Origin: Nocardioides jishulii | GTDB lineage: Bacteria > Actinomycetota > Actinomycetes > Propionibacteriales > Nocardioidaceae | Direction of reading: 5' to 3' | Length of the DNA: 64,000 nt | NCBI RefSeq assembly: GCF_006007965.1 | Contig: NZ_CP040748.1 | Span: 1,240,001 to 1,304,000 of the forward strand | Shown: positions 51,089-58,925 of the stretch, one piece after another | Position numbering within the stretch: the stretch's first letter is position 1 | Layout: the number at the start of each line of letters is the position of its first letter | The notes under the pieces: model-generated | Seen by the model: the letters and a program-made list of their open reading frames with translations, nothing else | What the model was told of the DNA's origin: nothing | The model's database searches: none | Made by a program: the position numbers and the translations under genes

Positions 51089-51526
51089 ATGGCCGAGCAG
51101 ACCACGTCGTCGATCGTCATCGGCGCCCCTGCCGCGGCGATCATGGACGTCATCGCCGACTTCGAGGCCTACCCGGCCTGGGCGACGGGGGTGCGCGAGG
51201 TCAAGGTCGTCGACCCGGGTGAGGCTGGCCGTGCCCGCTCGGTCTTCTTCGCCCTTGACGTCTCCCCGATCAAGGACGAGTACACCCTCGTCTACGACTG
51301 GGACGGCGACCGTGCAGTCACCTGGACGCTGGCCGAGGGGCGGATGCTCAAGGCGCTCGACGGGGCGTACGTCCTCGCTGAGCGGGGGGACGGGACCACC
51401 GAGGTCACCTACCGCCTGGCCCTCGACGTGGCCATCCCGCTGATCGGCATGCTCAAGCGCAAGGGCGAGAAGATCTTGATCGACACCGCTCTCAAGGGTC
51501 TGAAGAAGCGCGTCGAGTCCCTCTGA
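51089..51526 (+). CDS. SRPBCC (polyketide cyclase/START-like) lipid-binding protein
   Basis: A 145-residue START-like fold protein with a deep hydrophobic pocket. Family blocks are SIVIGAPAAAIMDVIADFEAYPAWATGVREV and the C-terminal helix MLKRKGEKILIDTALKGLKKRVE. It corresponds to the small SRPBCC protein (Rv2185c) encoded between fadD15 and the ArsA-like ATPase. GGAGA lies seven bases before the ATG. It may carry or present a lipid for the enzymes around it; the ligand is unknown. Confidence 0.88.
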   Translation: MAEQTTSSIVIGAPAAAIMDVIADFEAYPAWATGVREVKVVDPGEAGRARSVFFALDVSPIKDEYTLVYDWDGDRAVTWTLAEGRMLKALDGAYVLAERGDGTTEVTYRLALDVAIPLIGMLKRKGEKILIDTALKGLKKRVESL

Positions 51527-51581
51527 CGTCGTCAGGCCTGCCCACCGGAACACCCCAGGACCCCGCCCAGGAGTGACGATC

Positions 51582-52751
51582 GTGAGACTGCTCCTCTTCA
51601 CCGGCAAGGGAGGCGTGGGCAAGTCCACGGTCGCTGCAGGCACCGCGGCCCTCGCTGCCGCACGCGGCCTGCGCACCCTGGTGGTCTCCACCGACACCGC
51701 CCACTCCCTCGGGGACGCCTTCGCCGCAGGGGTGGGGTCGGGACCCACGGAGGTCGCTCCCTCGCTGTTCGTGCAGCAGGTGGACGCACAGCGCCAGTTC
51801 GAACGTTCCTGGACCGAGATCCAGCGCTACCTGCGTGACGTCCTCGACGCCGCCGGCGTCGACCCGCTGGCGGCCGAGGAGCTGACCGTCCTTCCCGGAG
51901 CGGAGGAGGTGCTCGCGTTGCTGGAGCTGCGTACGCAGGCTCGCAGCGGCGAGTGGGACGTCATCGTCGTCGACTGCGCCCCCACCGCCGAGACGCTGCG
52001 GTTGCTCGCGCTGCCCGAGGCGCTGAACTGGTACATGCGCCGGCTCTTTCCGGTGGAGCGGCGCATGGTGAAGGCGTTGCGGCCCGTGCTCGCCAAGGCG
52101 GCCGGGGTCCCGATGCCGCAGGAGGCCGTCTTCGACGCCGTCGAGCGGTTGTACGACGAGCTCGCCGAGGTGCAGGAGCTGCTCAGCGGCGAGCAGTCCA
52201 GCGTACGGATCGTCCTCACTCCGGAGCGCATGGTCCTGGCCGAGGCGCGTCGGGCCTGGACGACCCTCTCGCTCTACGGCTACCCGGTCGACGGGGTCGT
52301 GGTGAACCGTGTCTTTCCCAGCGAGGGGGCCGACAGCTGGCGCGCCGGGTGGGTCGAGGCCCAGGCCGAGGTGCTCGCCGACGTGCACGACTCGTTCGCG
52401 TCGTTGACCGTCTGGACGTCGGCCTACCGCAGCCGTGAGCCGCTCGGTCTCGAGCAGCTCCGGGAGGTCGCCGCCACTCTCTACGGCGACAGCGACCCGT
52501 TCGCGCCTGCCGCCGGAAGCGGACCCTTCCGGGTGGAGCAGGCCGACGGGGTCGCGGTGCTCCACCTGGCCCTGCCGGAGGCAGAGAGCGCCGACGTGGA
52601 TCTCGCCAGGAGTGCGGACGTCCTCGTCATCACCTACGGCCCGTATCGTCGCGTGCTCACGCTTCCGGCGTCGCTCGACCGCATGCAGGTGGCTGGCGCG
52701 CAGGTGGCCGAAGGGGAGCTGCGCGTGAGATTCACGGAGGAGGGCGCATGA
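51582..52751 (+). CDS. ArsA/GET3-like P-loop ATPase
   Basis: A 389-residue SIMIBI ATPase. The deviant Walker A is LLFTGKGGVGKST (residues 4-16, with the signature Lys), the switch region has VVSTDTAHSLGDAF, and the A-loop VIVVDCAPTAETLRL. It lacks the Cys pair of arsenite-pump ArsA, so a role in membrane-protein or lipid-protein targeting is more likely. The GTG at 51582 has AGGAG eight bases upstream and places the P-loop at the very start; the GTG at 51573 is three codons earlier. Its stop overlaps the next gene (ATGA). Confidence 0.9.
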   Translation: MRLLLFTGKGGVGKSTVAAGTAALAAARGLRTLVVSTDTAHSLGDAFAAGVGSGPTEVAPSLFVQQVDAQRQFERSWTEIQRYLRDVLDAAGVDPLAAEELTVLPGAEEVLALLELRTQARSGEWDVIVVDCAPTAETLRLLALPEALNWYMRRLFPVERRMVKALRPVLAKAAGVPMPQEAVFDAVERLYDELAEVQELLSGEQSSVRIVLTPERMVLAEARRAWTTLSLYGYPVDGVVVNRVFPSEGADSWRAGWVEAQAEVLADVHDSFASLTVWTSAYRSREPLGLEQLREVAATLYGDSDPFAPAAGSGPFRVEQADGVAVLHLALPEAESADVDLARSADVLVITYGPYRRVLTLPASLDRMQVAGAQVAEGELRVRFTEEGA

Positions 52752-53260
52752 CCAGCGAGGACGAGGGCCGGGACGAGGGCACGGGCACCGGTTCCGGCCC
52801 AGCTTCTGGTCCGGGCCCTGGTTCCGGTTCTGGGCACCACCACGACGTCGGGTCCCTCGGGGAGGAGGCGGTGCGGCTCCTCGGCGCCCTCTCCGGGTGG
52901 GCCACCCAGCACGGAGCAGAGGCCCAGCGCGGAGCCGAGGAGGTCGTGCGCCAGGCCGCCGAAGGAGTGCGCGCGGCCGCCCACGGCTTCGAGGAGCACC
53001 TGGCCACCGGTGCCGCCGAGTGCACGTGGTGCCCGGTCTGCCGCACGGTCCACGCGGTGCGCACCCTCAGCCCCGAGGTCACCGTGCACCTGGGCGCCGC
53101 CGCCACCTCGCTCGTGAGGGCGGCCGCCGCCCTGATGGCGACCACGGTGCCCGACAGCGCTGCCGAGAAGCGGCCCACCGCGGCCGACGGTGCCGCAGAC
53201 CCCCAGCCGTCCGGCGACCGGGTGCAGCGGATCCCGCTCGACGACAGGCCCACTCCGTGA
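52748..53260 (+). CDS. Uncharacterised partner protein with a CxxCxxC motif
   Basis: A 170-residue soluble protein. The N-terminus is a Gly/Ser/Pro low-complexity tract built from tandem GSGP-type units (about 10-30). A helical region follows (GEEAVRLLGALSGWATQHG), then AAECTWCPVCRTVHAVRTL (about 89-107), whose spaced cysteines could bind zinc. The C-terminus is disordered. I recognise it as the counterpart of Rv2183c, conserved beside the ArsA-like ATPase, but its function is unknown. It overlaps both neighbours by four bases. Confidence 0.8.
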   Translation: MTSEDEGRDEGTGTGSGPASGPGPGSGSGHHHDVGSLGEEAVRLLGALSGWATQHGAEAQRGAEEVVRQAAEGVRAAAHGFEEHLATGAAECTWCPVCRTVHAVRTLSPEVTVHLGAAATSLVRAAAALMATTVPDSAAEKRPTAADGAADPQPSGDRVQRIPLDDRPTP

Positions 53261-54162
53261 CCGACCCGTTCTGGGTCGGGATCGATGTCGGTGGTACGAA
53301 GGTCCTGGCCGGCCGGGTGGACGCGGCGGGCCGCGTGGCCCGCGTCGTACGTCTCCCCTCCGGAGGGCCGAGCGCCCCGGTCGAGCTCCTCGAGCAGACC
53401 CTGACCGAGGCCCTCGCCCGGGTCTGCGCGGGAGCCACGCCGACCGGCGTCGGAGTCGCCGCGGCTGGCCTGGTGGACGCTGTGGGTGAGGTGGTCAGCT
53501 TCGCGCCGCACCTGCCCTGGCGTGACGCCGACGTGCGGACCCGGCTCTCGGCGCGGTGGGGCGTTCCGGTCGCCCTCGAGAACGACGCGACGTGCGCGGT
53601 GTGGGCCGAGGTCGAGCACGGCGCGCTGGTCGGGGTCTCCGACGCACTGATGGTCGCGCTCGGGACCGGCATCGGCGGCGGACTCGTGGTCGGAGGCCAC
53701 GTGGTGCGAGGAGCCGGCGGCATGGCCGGGGAGTTCGGCCACATGCAGGTGGTGCCCGACGGTCGCCCCTGCCCGTGCGGGTTGACGGGCTGCTGGGAGC
53801 GGTACTGCTCGGGCAGCGCCCTGGCGATGGCCGCCGGACCGCGGTTCGGCTCGGGGCCGGCGATCACCGACGCTGCCCGAGCCGACGACGAGGGTGCCCT
53901 CGCGGCGTTCGACGAGGTGGGTCGTTGGCTGGGCGTCGGCGTGGCCAACCTGGTGGCCGCCGTCGACCCGTCCGTCGTCGTCATCGGGGGAGGGGTCTCC
54001 GCGGCGGACGACCTGCTGCTGGTGCCGGCCGCGCGTGCCTTGCGTACGCACCTCGTCGCTGCCGCTGACCGCCGCCTGCCCGAGCTGGTGGTCGCCCACC
54101 ATGCCGAGAACGCCGGGGTGGTGGGCGCCGCCGTGCTCGCGCGGCGCCTCACCCAGCGGTGA
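53257..54162 (+). CDS. ROK family glucokinase
   Basis: A 301-residue sugar kinase. The ATP-binding motif GIDVGGTK is at 8-15, the catalytic Asp110 in LENDATCAVWAE, and the ROK zinc site GEFGHMQV with CPCGLTGCWERYCSG (His162, Cys172, Cys174, Cys179). These are the residues for glucose binding in ROK glucokinases. It starts at a GTG that overlaps the previous stop and abuts the convergent gene with no spacing. In the reverse of operon logic it is linked to the ATPase pair, not to sugar transport genes. Confidence 0.92.
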   Translation: MTDPFWVGIDVGGTKVLAGRVDAAGRVARVVRLPSGGPSAPVELLEQTLTEALARVCAGATPTGVGVAAAGLVDAVGEVVSFAPHLPWRDADVRTRLSARWGVPVALENDATCAVWAEVEHGALVGVSDALMVALGTGIGGGLVVGGHVVRGAGGMAGEFGHMQVVPDGRPCPCGLTGCWERYCSGSALAMAAGPRFGSGPAITDAARADDEGALAAFDEVGRWLGVGVANLVAAVDPSVVVIGGGVSAADDLLLVPAARALRTHLVAAADRRLPELVVAHHAENAGVVGAAVLARRLTQR

Positions 54163-54759
54163 TCAGACCCGGGAGCCGTCGTCCCAGGGATCCGGTGGGT
54201 CCTTGGGCATCGTCAGCACGAGGTAGCCGAAGCCGGTGACCAGGCCGACGAGCAGCACCGTGACAGCCCACCTCGGCAGATGGAGGTTGGTCATGGTCGC
54301 GAGCATGAAGACCAGCGGTGCGGCGAAGACTCCCACCCACGCGGCGCGGCGCCGCCACGGCATGGGGGGTGCGGGGGGAGGAGACGGCGGGACGAAGCGC
54401 TCCTCCCGGTCGGGGTCGCGTGGTGCCGGAGGCGGGGTGGTCTCGTCGTACGCCGGCCCCAGGAACGGTCCCGGGTCGGGGAGCGGCCCGGGGTCGGGGA
54501 ACGGGTCGCCGTGGCGCTCGTCGGGGACGGCTCCACCCGCCGGGTCCTGCGGCGGCACGTCCAGCTGAGGCACGTCCGGCGGACGTTCGTCGGCCTCGTA
54601 CGCCTCCTCCTGAGGCTCGTCGCCGGCCCCCTCGCCGGACCCGTCATCGGACCCGTCATCGGGAACCGAGGAGGCTGGTGGGTCGGTCTCGCGGCGCGCG
54701 GTCTCGCCGTAGTTGTCGACGATGAGGCGCCAGGCCTCGTCCTCGTCCGGAGTGGTCAT
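54163..54759 (-). CDS. Uncharacterised protein with a disordered tail and two C-terminal helices
   Basis: A 198-residue protein I do not recognise. Residues about 1-135 are acidic and Pro-rich, with internal repeats FPDPGPLPDPGPFLGP and DDGSDDGSGEG. Two hydrophobic helices follow (about 138-157 and 162-182), with a short polar C-terminus. This is a common pattern of small actinobacterial membrane proteins with a long disordered cytoplasmic tail. It overlaps the hydrolase gene by four bases and is second in that operon. Confidence 0.7.
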   Translation of the reverse strand: MTTPDEDEAWRLIVDNYGETARRETDPPASSVPDDGSDDGSGEGAGDEPQEEAYEADERPPDVPQLDVPPQDPAGGAVPDERHGDPFPDPGPLPDPGPFLGPAYDETTPPPAPRDPDREERFVPPSPPPAPPMPWRRRAAWVGVFAAPLVFMLATMTNLHLPRWAVTVLLVGLVTGFGYLVLTMPKDPPDPWDDGSRV

Positions 54760-55553
54760 GGCCGGGTGCCGTCGGCCTCGGCCCGGGCGCCGGTCACGCG
54801 GGCCACGAAGGCAGCCGACTCGGCGTGGATCATCTCCGCGTCGTGGTCGAGCGTGGCGACGTGGAAGCTGCGGGGGAGCACCAGCTCGGTGACGTCGTCG
54901 GAGGAGACGCCGGCACGGATGATCCGGGCTGACGAGGGGTCGACGACGTGGTCGACGGCCGACCTCATCAGGAGCACCGGCGCGGTGACCTGGGGCAGGG
55001 CGTCACGCAGCGGTCGCCAGTTCTGCATCATCGAGTGGGCCGCCTTCAGTGGGCTCCGGTCGTAGCCGTGCTCCAGGACGCCCGGCTTCGCGATGTCGTT
55101 GGTGATGCCGGGCAGCGAGCCGAGCACGTGCTTGACGACCGGGAGGGCCAGCACGTCCTTGCGGGTGGTGGCGACTGCGGGGTTGACCAGGATGACTCCG
55201 GCGACCGAGTCGCCGAGGTCGGCCGCCAGGCGCAGGACGAGGGCACCGCCCATCGAGAGTCCGGCGAGCACGACGACGTCGTTCTCGGCGGCGAGCTTGT
55301 CGTGGGCCTCGCGCACACCGGCGTACCAGTCCTCCCAGCGCCGGGTGTTGAGGTCCTGCCACGAGGTCCCGTGACCGGGCAGCAGGGGAACCTCGACCGC
55401 ACAGCCGACGTCGGCCAAGGACCGGGCCCAGGGCTTGACCGAGGCAGGCGAGCCGGTGAATCCGTGGCTGACCAGCACGCCGACCCGGCGACCGCCCGTG
55501 AGGTCGGGGCGGGCGGGGACGCTCAGGGGCGCGACGAGGTCGGCATCGGTCAT
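54756..55553 (-). CDS. Alpha/beta hydrolase (carboxylesterase / monoacylglycerol lipase type)
   Basis: A 265-residue serine hydrolase. The oxyanion segment is VSHGFTGSPAS, the nucleophile elbow GLSMGGA with Ser100, the acid Asp201 in MRSAVDHVVDP, and His231 in SFHVATLDHD. It resembles actinobacterial esterase/lipase EstB-like and monoacylglycerol lipases. The ATG at 55553 follows a weak CACAAT hexamer by seven bases. It is divergent from plsC and next to a phospholipid acyltransferase, so a lipid substrate is plausible. Confidence 0.9.
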   Translation of the reverse strand: MTDADLVAPLSVPARPDLTGGRRVGVLVSHGFTGSPASVKPWARSLADVGCAVEVPLLPGHGTSWQDLNTRRWEDWYAGVREAHDKLAAENDVVVLAGLSMGGALVLRLAADLGDSVAGVILVNPAVATTRKDVLALPVVKHVLGSLPGITNDIAKPGVLEHGYDRSPLKAAHSMMQNWRPLRDALPQVTAPVLLMRSAVDHVVDPSSARIIRAGVSSDDVTELVLPRSFHVATLDHDAEMIHAESAAFVARVTGARAEADGTRP

Positions 55554-55560
55554 GCCGACG

Positions 55561-55566
55561 ATTGTG
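55561..55566 (-). promoter_or_regulatory. Weak -10 hexamer for the hydrolase gene
   Basis: CACAAT on the minus strand, seven bases before the ATG at 55553. Confidence 0.3.
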
Positions 55567-55655
55567 CCGCAGTACCGGATACGGGGACAGGGAATGGGCC
55601 GTCTCACGGCGACACGTGGGAGGGTCGTACGGGCCTGATCGGGCGCGGCAGGGGC

Positions 55656-55661
55656 TAGGCT
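55656..55661 (+). promoter_or_regulatory. -10 hexamer for plsC
   Basis: TAGGCT, six bases before the GTG at 55668. Confidence 0.5.
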
Positions 55662-55667
55662 CACGTC

Positions 55668-56438
55668 GTGCTCTACTGGTTCCTCAAGTGGATCGCCCTC
55701 GGGCCTTTCCTCCGGATCATCTTCCGTCCCCAAGCGCAGGGGCTCGAGAACGTCCCCGCAGAGGGGCCGGCGATCTTGGCGTGCAACCACCTGTCGTACG
55801 CCGACTGGCTCTTCATGCCGCTCACGCTTCCTCGCCGTGTCACCTTCGTGGCGAAGGCGGAGTACTTCACCACGCCGGGGGTCAAGGGCTTCTTCCAGAA
55901 GATGTTCTTCTCGGGCGTCGGGCAGGTCCCGATCGACCGCGCCAGCGGCAGCGCGGCGGCGGGCGCCATGGCCTCGGCCGCCAAGATCCTGGAGGCCGGT
56001 GACCTCTTCGGCATCTTCCCCGAGGGCACCCGCTCCCACGACGGCAAGCTCTACCGGGGCAAGACCGGGGTGGCGCGCCTGGCCCTGACGACCGGCGTCC
56101 CGGTGATCCCGGTCGCCGTGGTGGGCACCGACGTGGTCGCACCCCCCGGCAAGACGTTCGGCTCCTTCACACGGCCCAAGGTGCGTTTCGGCGAGCCGCT
56201 CGACTTCTCCCGTTACGAGGGCATGGAGAACGACCGCTACGTGCTGCGCTCGGTCACCGACGAGATCATGTACGAGATCATGCGCCTCTCCGGCCAGGAG
56301 TACGTCGACAAGTACGCGGCCGTGGCCAAGGAGGAGTCCAAGAAGGCGGCTGCTGCGGCGAAGGCTGCTGCGGCGGCCCGCGAGCAGCTCGCCGTCGAGG
56401 ACGAGCTCCAGGGCCACGGCGACGAGAAGGCTTCCTGA
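55668..56438 (+). CDS. plsC: 1-acyl-sn-glycerol-3-phosphate acyltransferase
   Basis: A 256-residue membrane-bound acyltransferase making phosphatidic acid. The catalytic NHLSYAD (His41, Asp46) and the glycerophosphate-binding FPEGTRS (117-123) are both present, with GVPVIPVAVVGT as a later conserved block. The C-terminus carries an Ala/Lys-rich helical tail (about 219-256) that is not part of the catalytic domain. It is the counterpart of Rv2182c. Its start is a leaderless-type GTG. The MacS-like kinase gene follows after eight bases. Confidence 0.94.
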   Translation: MLYWFLKWIALGPFLRIIFRPQAQGLENVPAEGPAILACNHLSYADWLFMPLTLPRRVTFVAKAEYFTTPGVKGFFQKMFFSGVGQVPIDRASGSAAAGAMASAAKILEAGDLFGIFPEGTRSHDGKLYRGKTGVARLALTTGVPVIPVAVVGTDVVAPPGKTFGSFTRPKVRFGEPLDFSRYEGMENDRYVLRSVTDEIMYEIMRLSGQEYVDKYAAVAKEESKKAAAAAKAAAAAREQLAVEDELQGHGDEKAS

Positions 56439-56446
56439 GCCCGGCC

Positions 56447-57640
56447 GTGCCGACTCTCGAAGCAGCCGCGCGGCTCGCGGTCGAGGACCGCCTGCACCGC
56501 GCCCTGGCCGTCTTCAGGCTGGTCGTCACGCTCAACATGCTGGCCCTCACGGCCTGGCGGTGGGGCAACTTCGACCGCCCCGGCTGGACGCTCGTGGCCG
56601 TCGCGGCCATCCTCGTCTGGACGGTGACCGTCCACCTGCTCTACCGCCGCGCGGAAGGGCGTACGACCCTGGTCCACGTCGTCGACCTGCTGGTGACCGT
56701 CCTCGCCCTGGCGGTGACGCCGTTCCTCAAGGGTTCGGACTTCAACGCCTCGTTGCCCGGCTTCTGGGTGATGTGCGCGGTGCTGGCGTGGGCGGTGCAC
56801 TGGAACTGGCGCGGCGGTGTCTTCGCCGCCGCAGTCGTCTCGACGGTGGACCTGGCGATCCGCCCGCACATCACGCAGACCAACTACGGCAACGTCTTCC
56901 TGCTGCTCCTGGGCGGGGCCCTGATCGGCTACATGTGCCAGAGCCTGCAGGCGATGGCGAGCGAGCGCGCGGTGGCCGAGCGGCGCGCAGCGGTGGCCGG
57001 CGAACGGGCCCGCCTGGCCAGGGCGGTGCACGACGGCGTGCTGCAGGTGCTGGCGCTCGTGCAGCGCAAGGGCGCGGCCGAGGCCGACTCCGACTGGGGC
57101 GAGCTCGCCGGCCTGGCAGGGGAGCAGGAGGCGGCGCTCCGGGCGCTGATCCATGCCCAGGAGGCGTGGACCGTTGCCTCTGTCCCCGGCCCGGTAGGGC
57201 TCGCGGACGGCGCCAGCGCCCCCTCGCCGCCCGACGCCCCCCGCGATCTTGCCGGTGCCTTGGAGCAGGGAGTGGGACCGACGGTCACCGTCGCGACCCC
57301 GGGACGGGCGGTGCTCCTCCCCGGACGCGTCGTGGAGGTTCTGCTCGGAGCGGTGGGGGCGTGCCTCGACAACGTACGCCTGCACGTCGGCCTCACCGCG
57401 CCGGCGTGGGTGCTGCTGGAGGACCACGGCGACAGCGTCGTGGTCTCGGTGCGTGACGAGGGACCCGGCATCGCGGCGGGCCGCCTGGTCGAGGCCCGCC
57501 AGCAGGGACGCCTCGGCGTGCAGTCCTCCATCTGCGGACGCCTGGAGGAGGTCGGCGGCAGCGCAGAGGTGCACACCGGCGACTGGGGTACCGAGTGGGA
57601 GCTGACGGTCCGGGTGCCCGACCGGGAGGCAGCCTCGTGA
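56447..57640 (+). CDS. MacS-like sensor histidine kinase
   Basis: A 397-residue kinase. About six membrane helices (25-165) lead into an H-box ARLARAVHDGVLQVLALVQRK (His195) of the HisKA_3 type. The ATPase domain is short and divergent: CLDNVRLHVG for the N-box and RDEGPGI for the G1 box. I recognise it as the family called MacS, which acts with a LuxR-type MacR in actinobacteria, often near plsC. The partner regulator lies about 600 bases downstream. It follows plsC by eight bases and is probably co-transcribed with it. Confidence 0.85.
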   Translation: MPTLEAAARLAVEDRLHRALAVFRLVVTLNMLALTAWRWGNFDRPGWTLVAVAAILVWTVTVHLLYRRAEGRTTLVHVVDLLVTVLALAVTPFLKGSDFNASLPGFWVMCAVLAWAVHWNWRGGVFAAAVVSTVDLAIRPHITQTNYGNVFLLLLGGALIGYMCQSLQAMASERAVAERRAAVAGERARLARAVHDGVLQVLALVQRKGAAEADSDWGELAGLAGEQEAALRALIHAQEAWTVASVPGPVGLADGASAPSPPDAPRDLAGALEQGVGPTVTVATPGRAVLLPGRVVEVLLGAVGACLDNVRLHVGLTAPAWVLLEDHGDSVVVSVRDEGPGIAAGRLVEARQQGRLGVQSSICGRLEEVGGSAEVHTGDWGTEWELTVRVPDREAAS

Positions 57641-57646
57641 AGGGCG

Positions 57647-57678
57647 CAGCATGACGAGCGCAGCAGCATGACGAGCGC
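57647..57678 (+). repeat. 15-bp direct repeat between kinase and flavin reductase genes
   Basis: CAGCATGACGAGCGC occurs at 57647-57661 and 57664-57678, two bases apart, in the short intergenic space. It may be a replication-slippage duplication. Confidence 0.6.
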
Positions 57679-57702
57679 CATCGTGACGAAGGGGCGACAC
57701 GC

Positions 57703-58237
57703 GTGACCATCCATGGCGAGCACCCCTTCACGGGGCACGAGCCCACTGACGAGGTACGCCGGTTGCGGGCGCGCCTGGGGGGAGTGGTGACCCTCTGGAC
57801 TGCCAGCACGGGCGAGGACGAGGGCGGGGCTGACCGTCTCCAGCGTCATGGTGGCGCGAGGGGACGAGGGCAGGATCCTGGCCCTGGTCGACCCGCTGTC
57901 GGACTTCGCGGAGACCTTCGAGCACACCGGACGCGCCGTGGTCCAGCTCCTGCGCTGGCACCACCGCGACCTGGCCGACGCCTTCGCGGGACTCACGCCC
58001 GCTCCGGGCGGACCTTTCCGGCTCGCCGACTTCGCCGCGACCGACCACGGTCCTCGGCTGCTGTCGGCCGGGACCTGGGCCCTGGTCGAGAAGGAGTCGG
58101 AGGCCGACGTCGGGTGGTCGCGGCTCTACACCGCCCGGATCGTCGAGCTGCACGTCGCGGAGGAGACCGACCCGCTGGTCCACCGACGTGGCCGTTACCG
58201 GCGCGCGGCCGACGCGCAGGACGCCGACGAGCAGTAA
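57703..58237 (+). pseudogene. Flavin reductase family protein, frameshifted
   Basis: Two frames together give a normal flavin-reductase-like domain protein of about 178 residues. From the GTG at 57703 the frame reads TIHGEHPFTGHEPTDEVRRL and LGGVVTLWTASTGEDEGG. The rest is in the +1 frame: LTVSSVMVARGDEGRILALV, then WHHRDLADAFAGLTPAPGGPF to RGRYRRAADAQ at the end. Removing one G from GGGG at 57826-57829 joins them as EGGLTVSSVMVA, the expected conserved strand. Such proteins use FMN or FAD with NAD(P)H. It lies between the MacS-like kinase and its regulator. Sequencing error and true inactivation are both possible. Confidence 0.85.
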
Positions 58238-58240
58238 CCT
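58235..58240 (+). promoter_or_regulatory. -10 hexamer for the MacR-like regulator
   Basis: TAACCT, seven bases before the GTG at 58248; its TAA is also the stop of the flavin reductase frame. Confidence 0.45.
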
Positions 58241-58247
58241 CGGGCGC

Positions 58248-58925
58248 GTGACTCAGAAGCCACGCAGCGACCAGCCGACCCGGGTGATGGTGGTCGACGA
58301 CCACCCGATGTGGCGCAACGCCGTCGAACGCGACCTGGCCGAGGCAGGGTTCGAGGTCGTCGCCGTGGCCGCCAGTGGCGACGAGGCGATCACGCGGTTC
58401 AGCGCCTCCCGGCCGCACGTGGTCGTGCTGGACCTGCAGATCCCCGCCCCGAACGGGGTCGAGGTCACGCGGGCCGTGCTCAGCCAGGACCCGTCGGCCC
58501 GCGTCCTGATCCTCTCCGCCAGCGGTGAGCAGGTCGACGTCCTCGAGGCACTCAAGGCAGGCGCCACCGGCTACCTCGTCAAGTCCGCCTCCAGCGCCGA
58601 CCTGATCGCTGCCGTCGGCCGCGTCGCAGCTGGTGGGACGGTCTTCACCCCGGGTCTCGCCGGCCTGGTGCTCGGTGAGTTCCGGCGCCTCTCCGACCCC
58701 AAGGAGCAGCAGTCCGAAGCCTCCCAGCTCACTGAGCGGGAGACCGAGGTGCTGCGGATGGTGGCGAAGGGGTGGGGGTCGAAGCAGATCGCGGAACGGC
58801 TCGTCATCTCCCATCGCACCGTGCAGAACCACGTGCAGAACACGCTGCGCAAGCTCCAGATGCACAATCGGGTGGAGCTGACCCGGTGGGCCATCGAGCA
58901 GGGCCTGGACGACGACGAGGAGTGA
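58248..58925 (+). CDS. LuxR-type response regulator (MacR-like)
   Basis: A 225-residue NarL-type regulator. The receiver (about 10-130) has VMVVDDHPMW, phospho-acceptor Asp62 in VVVLDLQIPAPNG, and Lys112 in GYLVKSAS. The LuxR-type helix-turn-helix (about 158-218) is LTERETEVLRMVAKGWGSK with HRTVQNHVQNTLRKLQ. It is the likely partner of the MacS-like kinase encoded upstream. The start GTG follows a leaderless-type -10 hexamer. Its stop overlaps the next gene (GTGA). Confidence 0.93.
   Translation: MTQKPRSDQPTRVMVVDDHPMWRNAVERDLAEAGFEVVAVAASGDEAITRFSASRPHVVVLDLQIPAPNGVEVTRAVLSQDPSARVLILSASGEQVDVLEALKAGATGYLVKSASSADLIAAVGRVAAGGTVFTPGLAGLVLGEFRRLSDPKEQQSEASQLTERETEVLRMVAKGWGSKQIAERLVISHRTVQNHVQNTLRKLQMHNRVELTRWAIEQGLDDDEE

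Noticed and set aside
52780..52840. Tandem GSGP-coding repeat as a minisatellite or mobile-element scar
   Set aside because: It lies in frame inside a gene, has mixed unit length and is ordinary low-complexity coding sequence.
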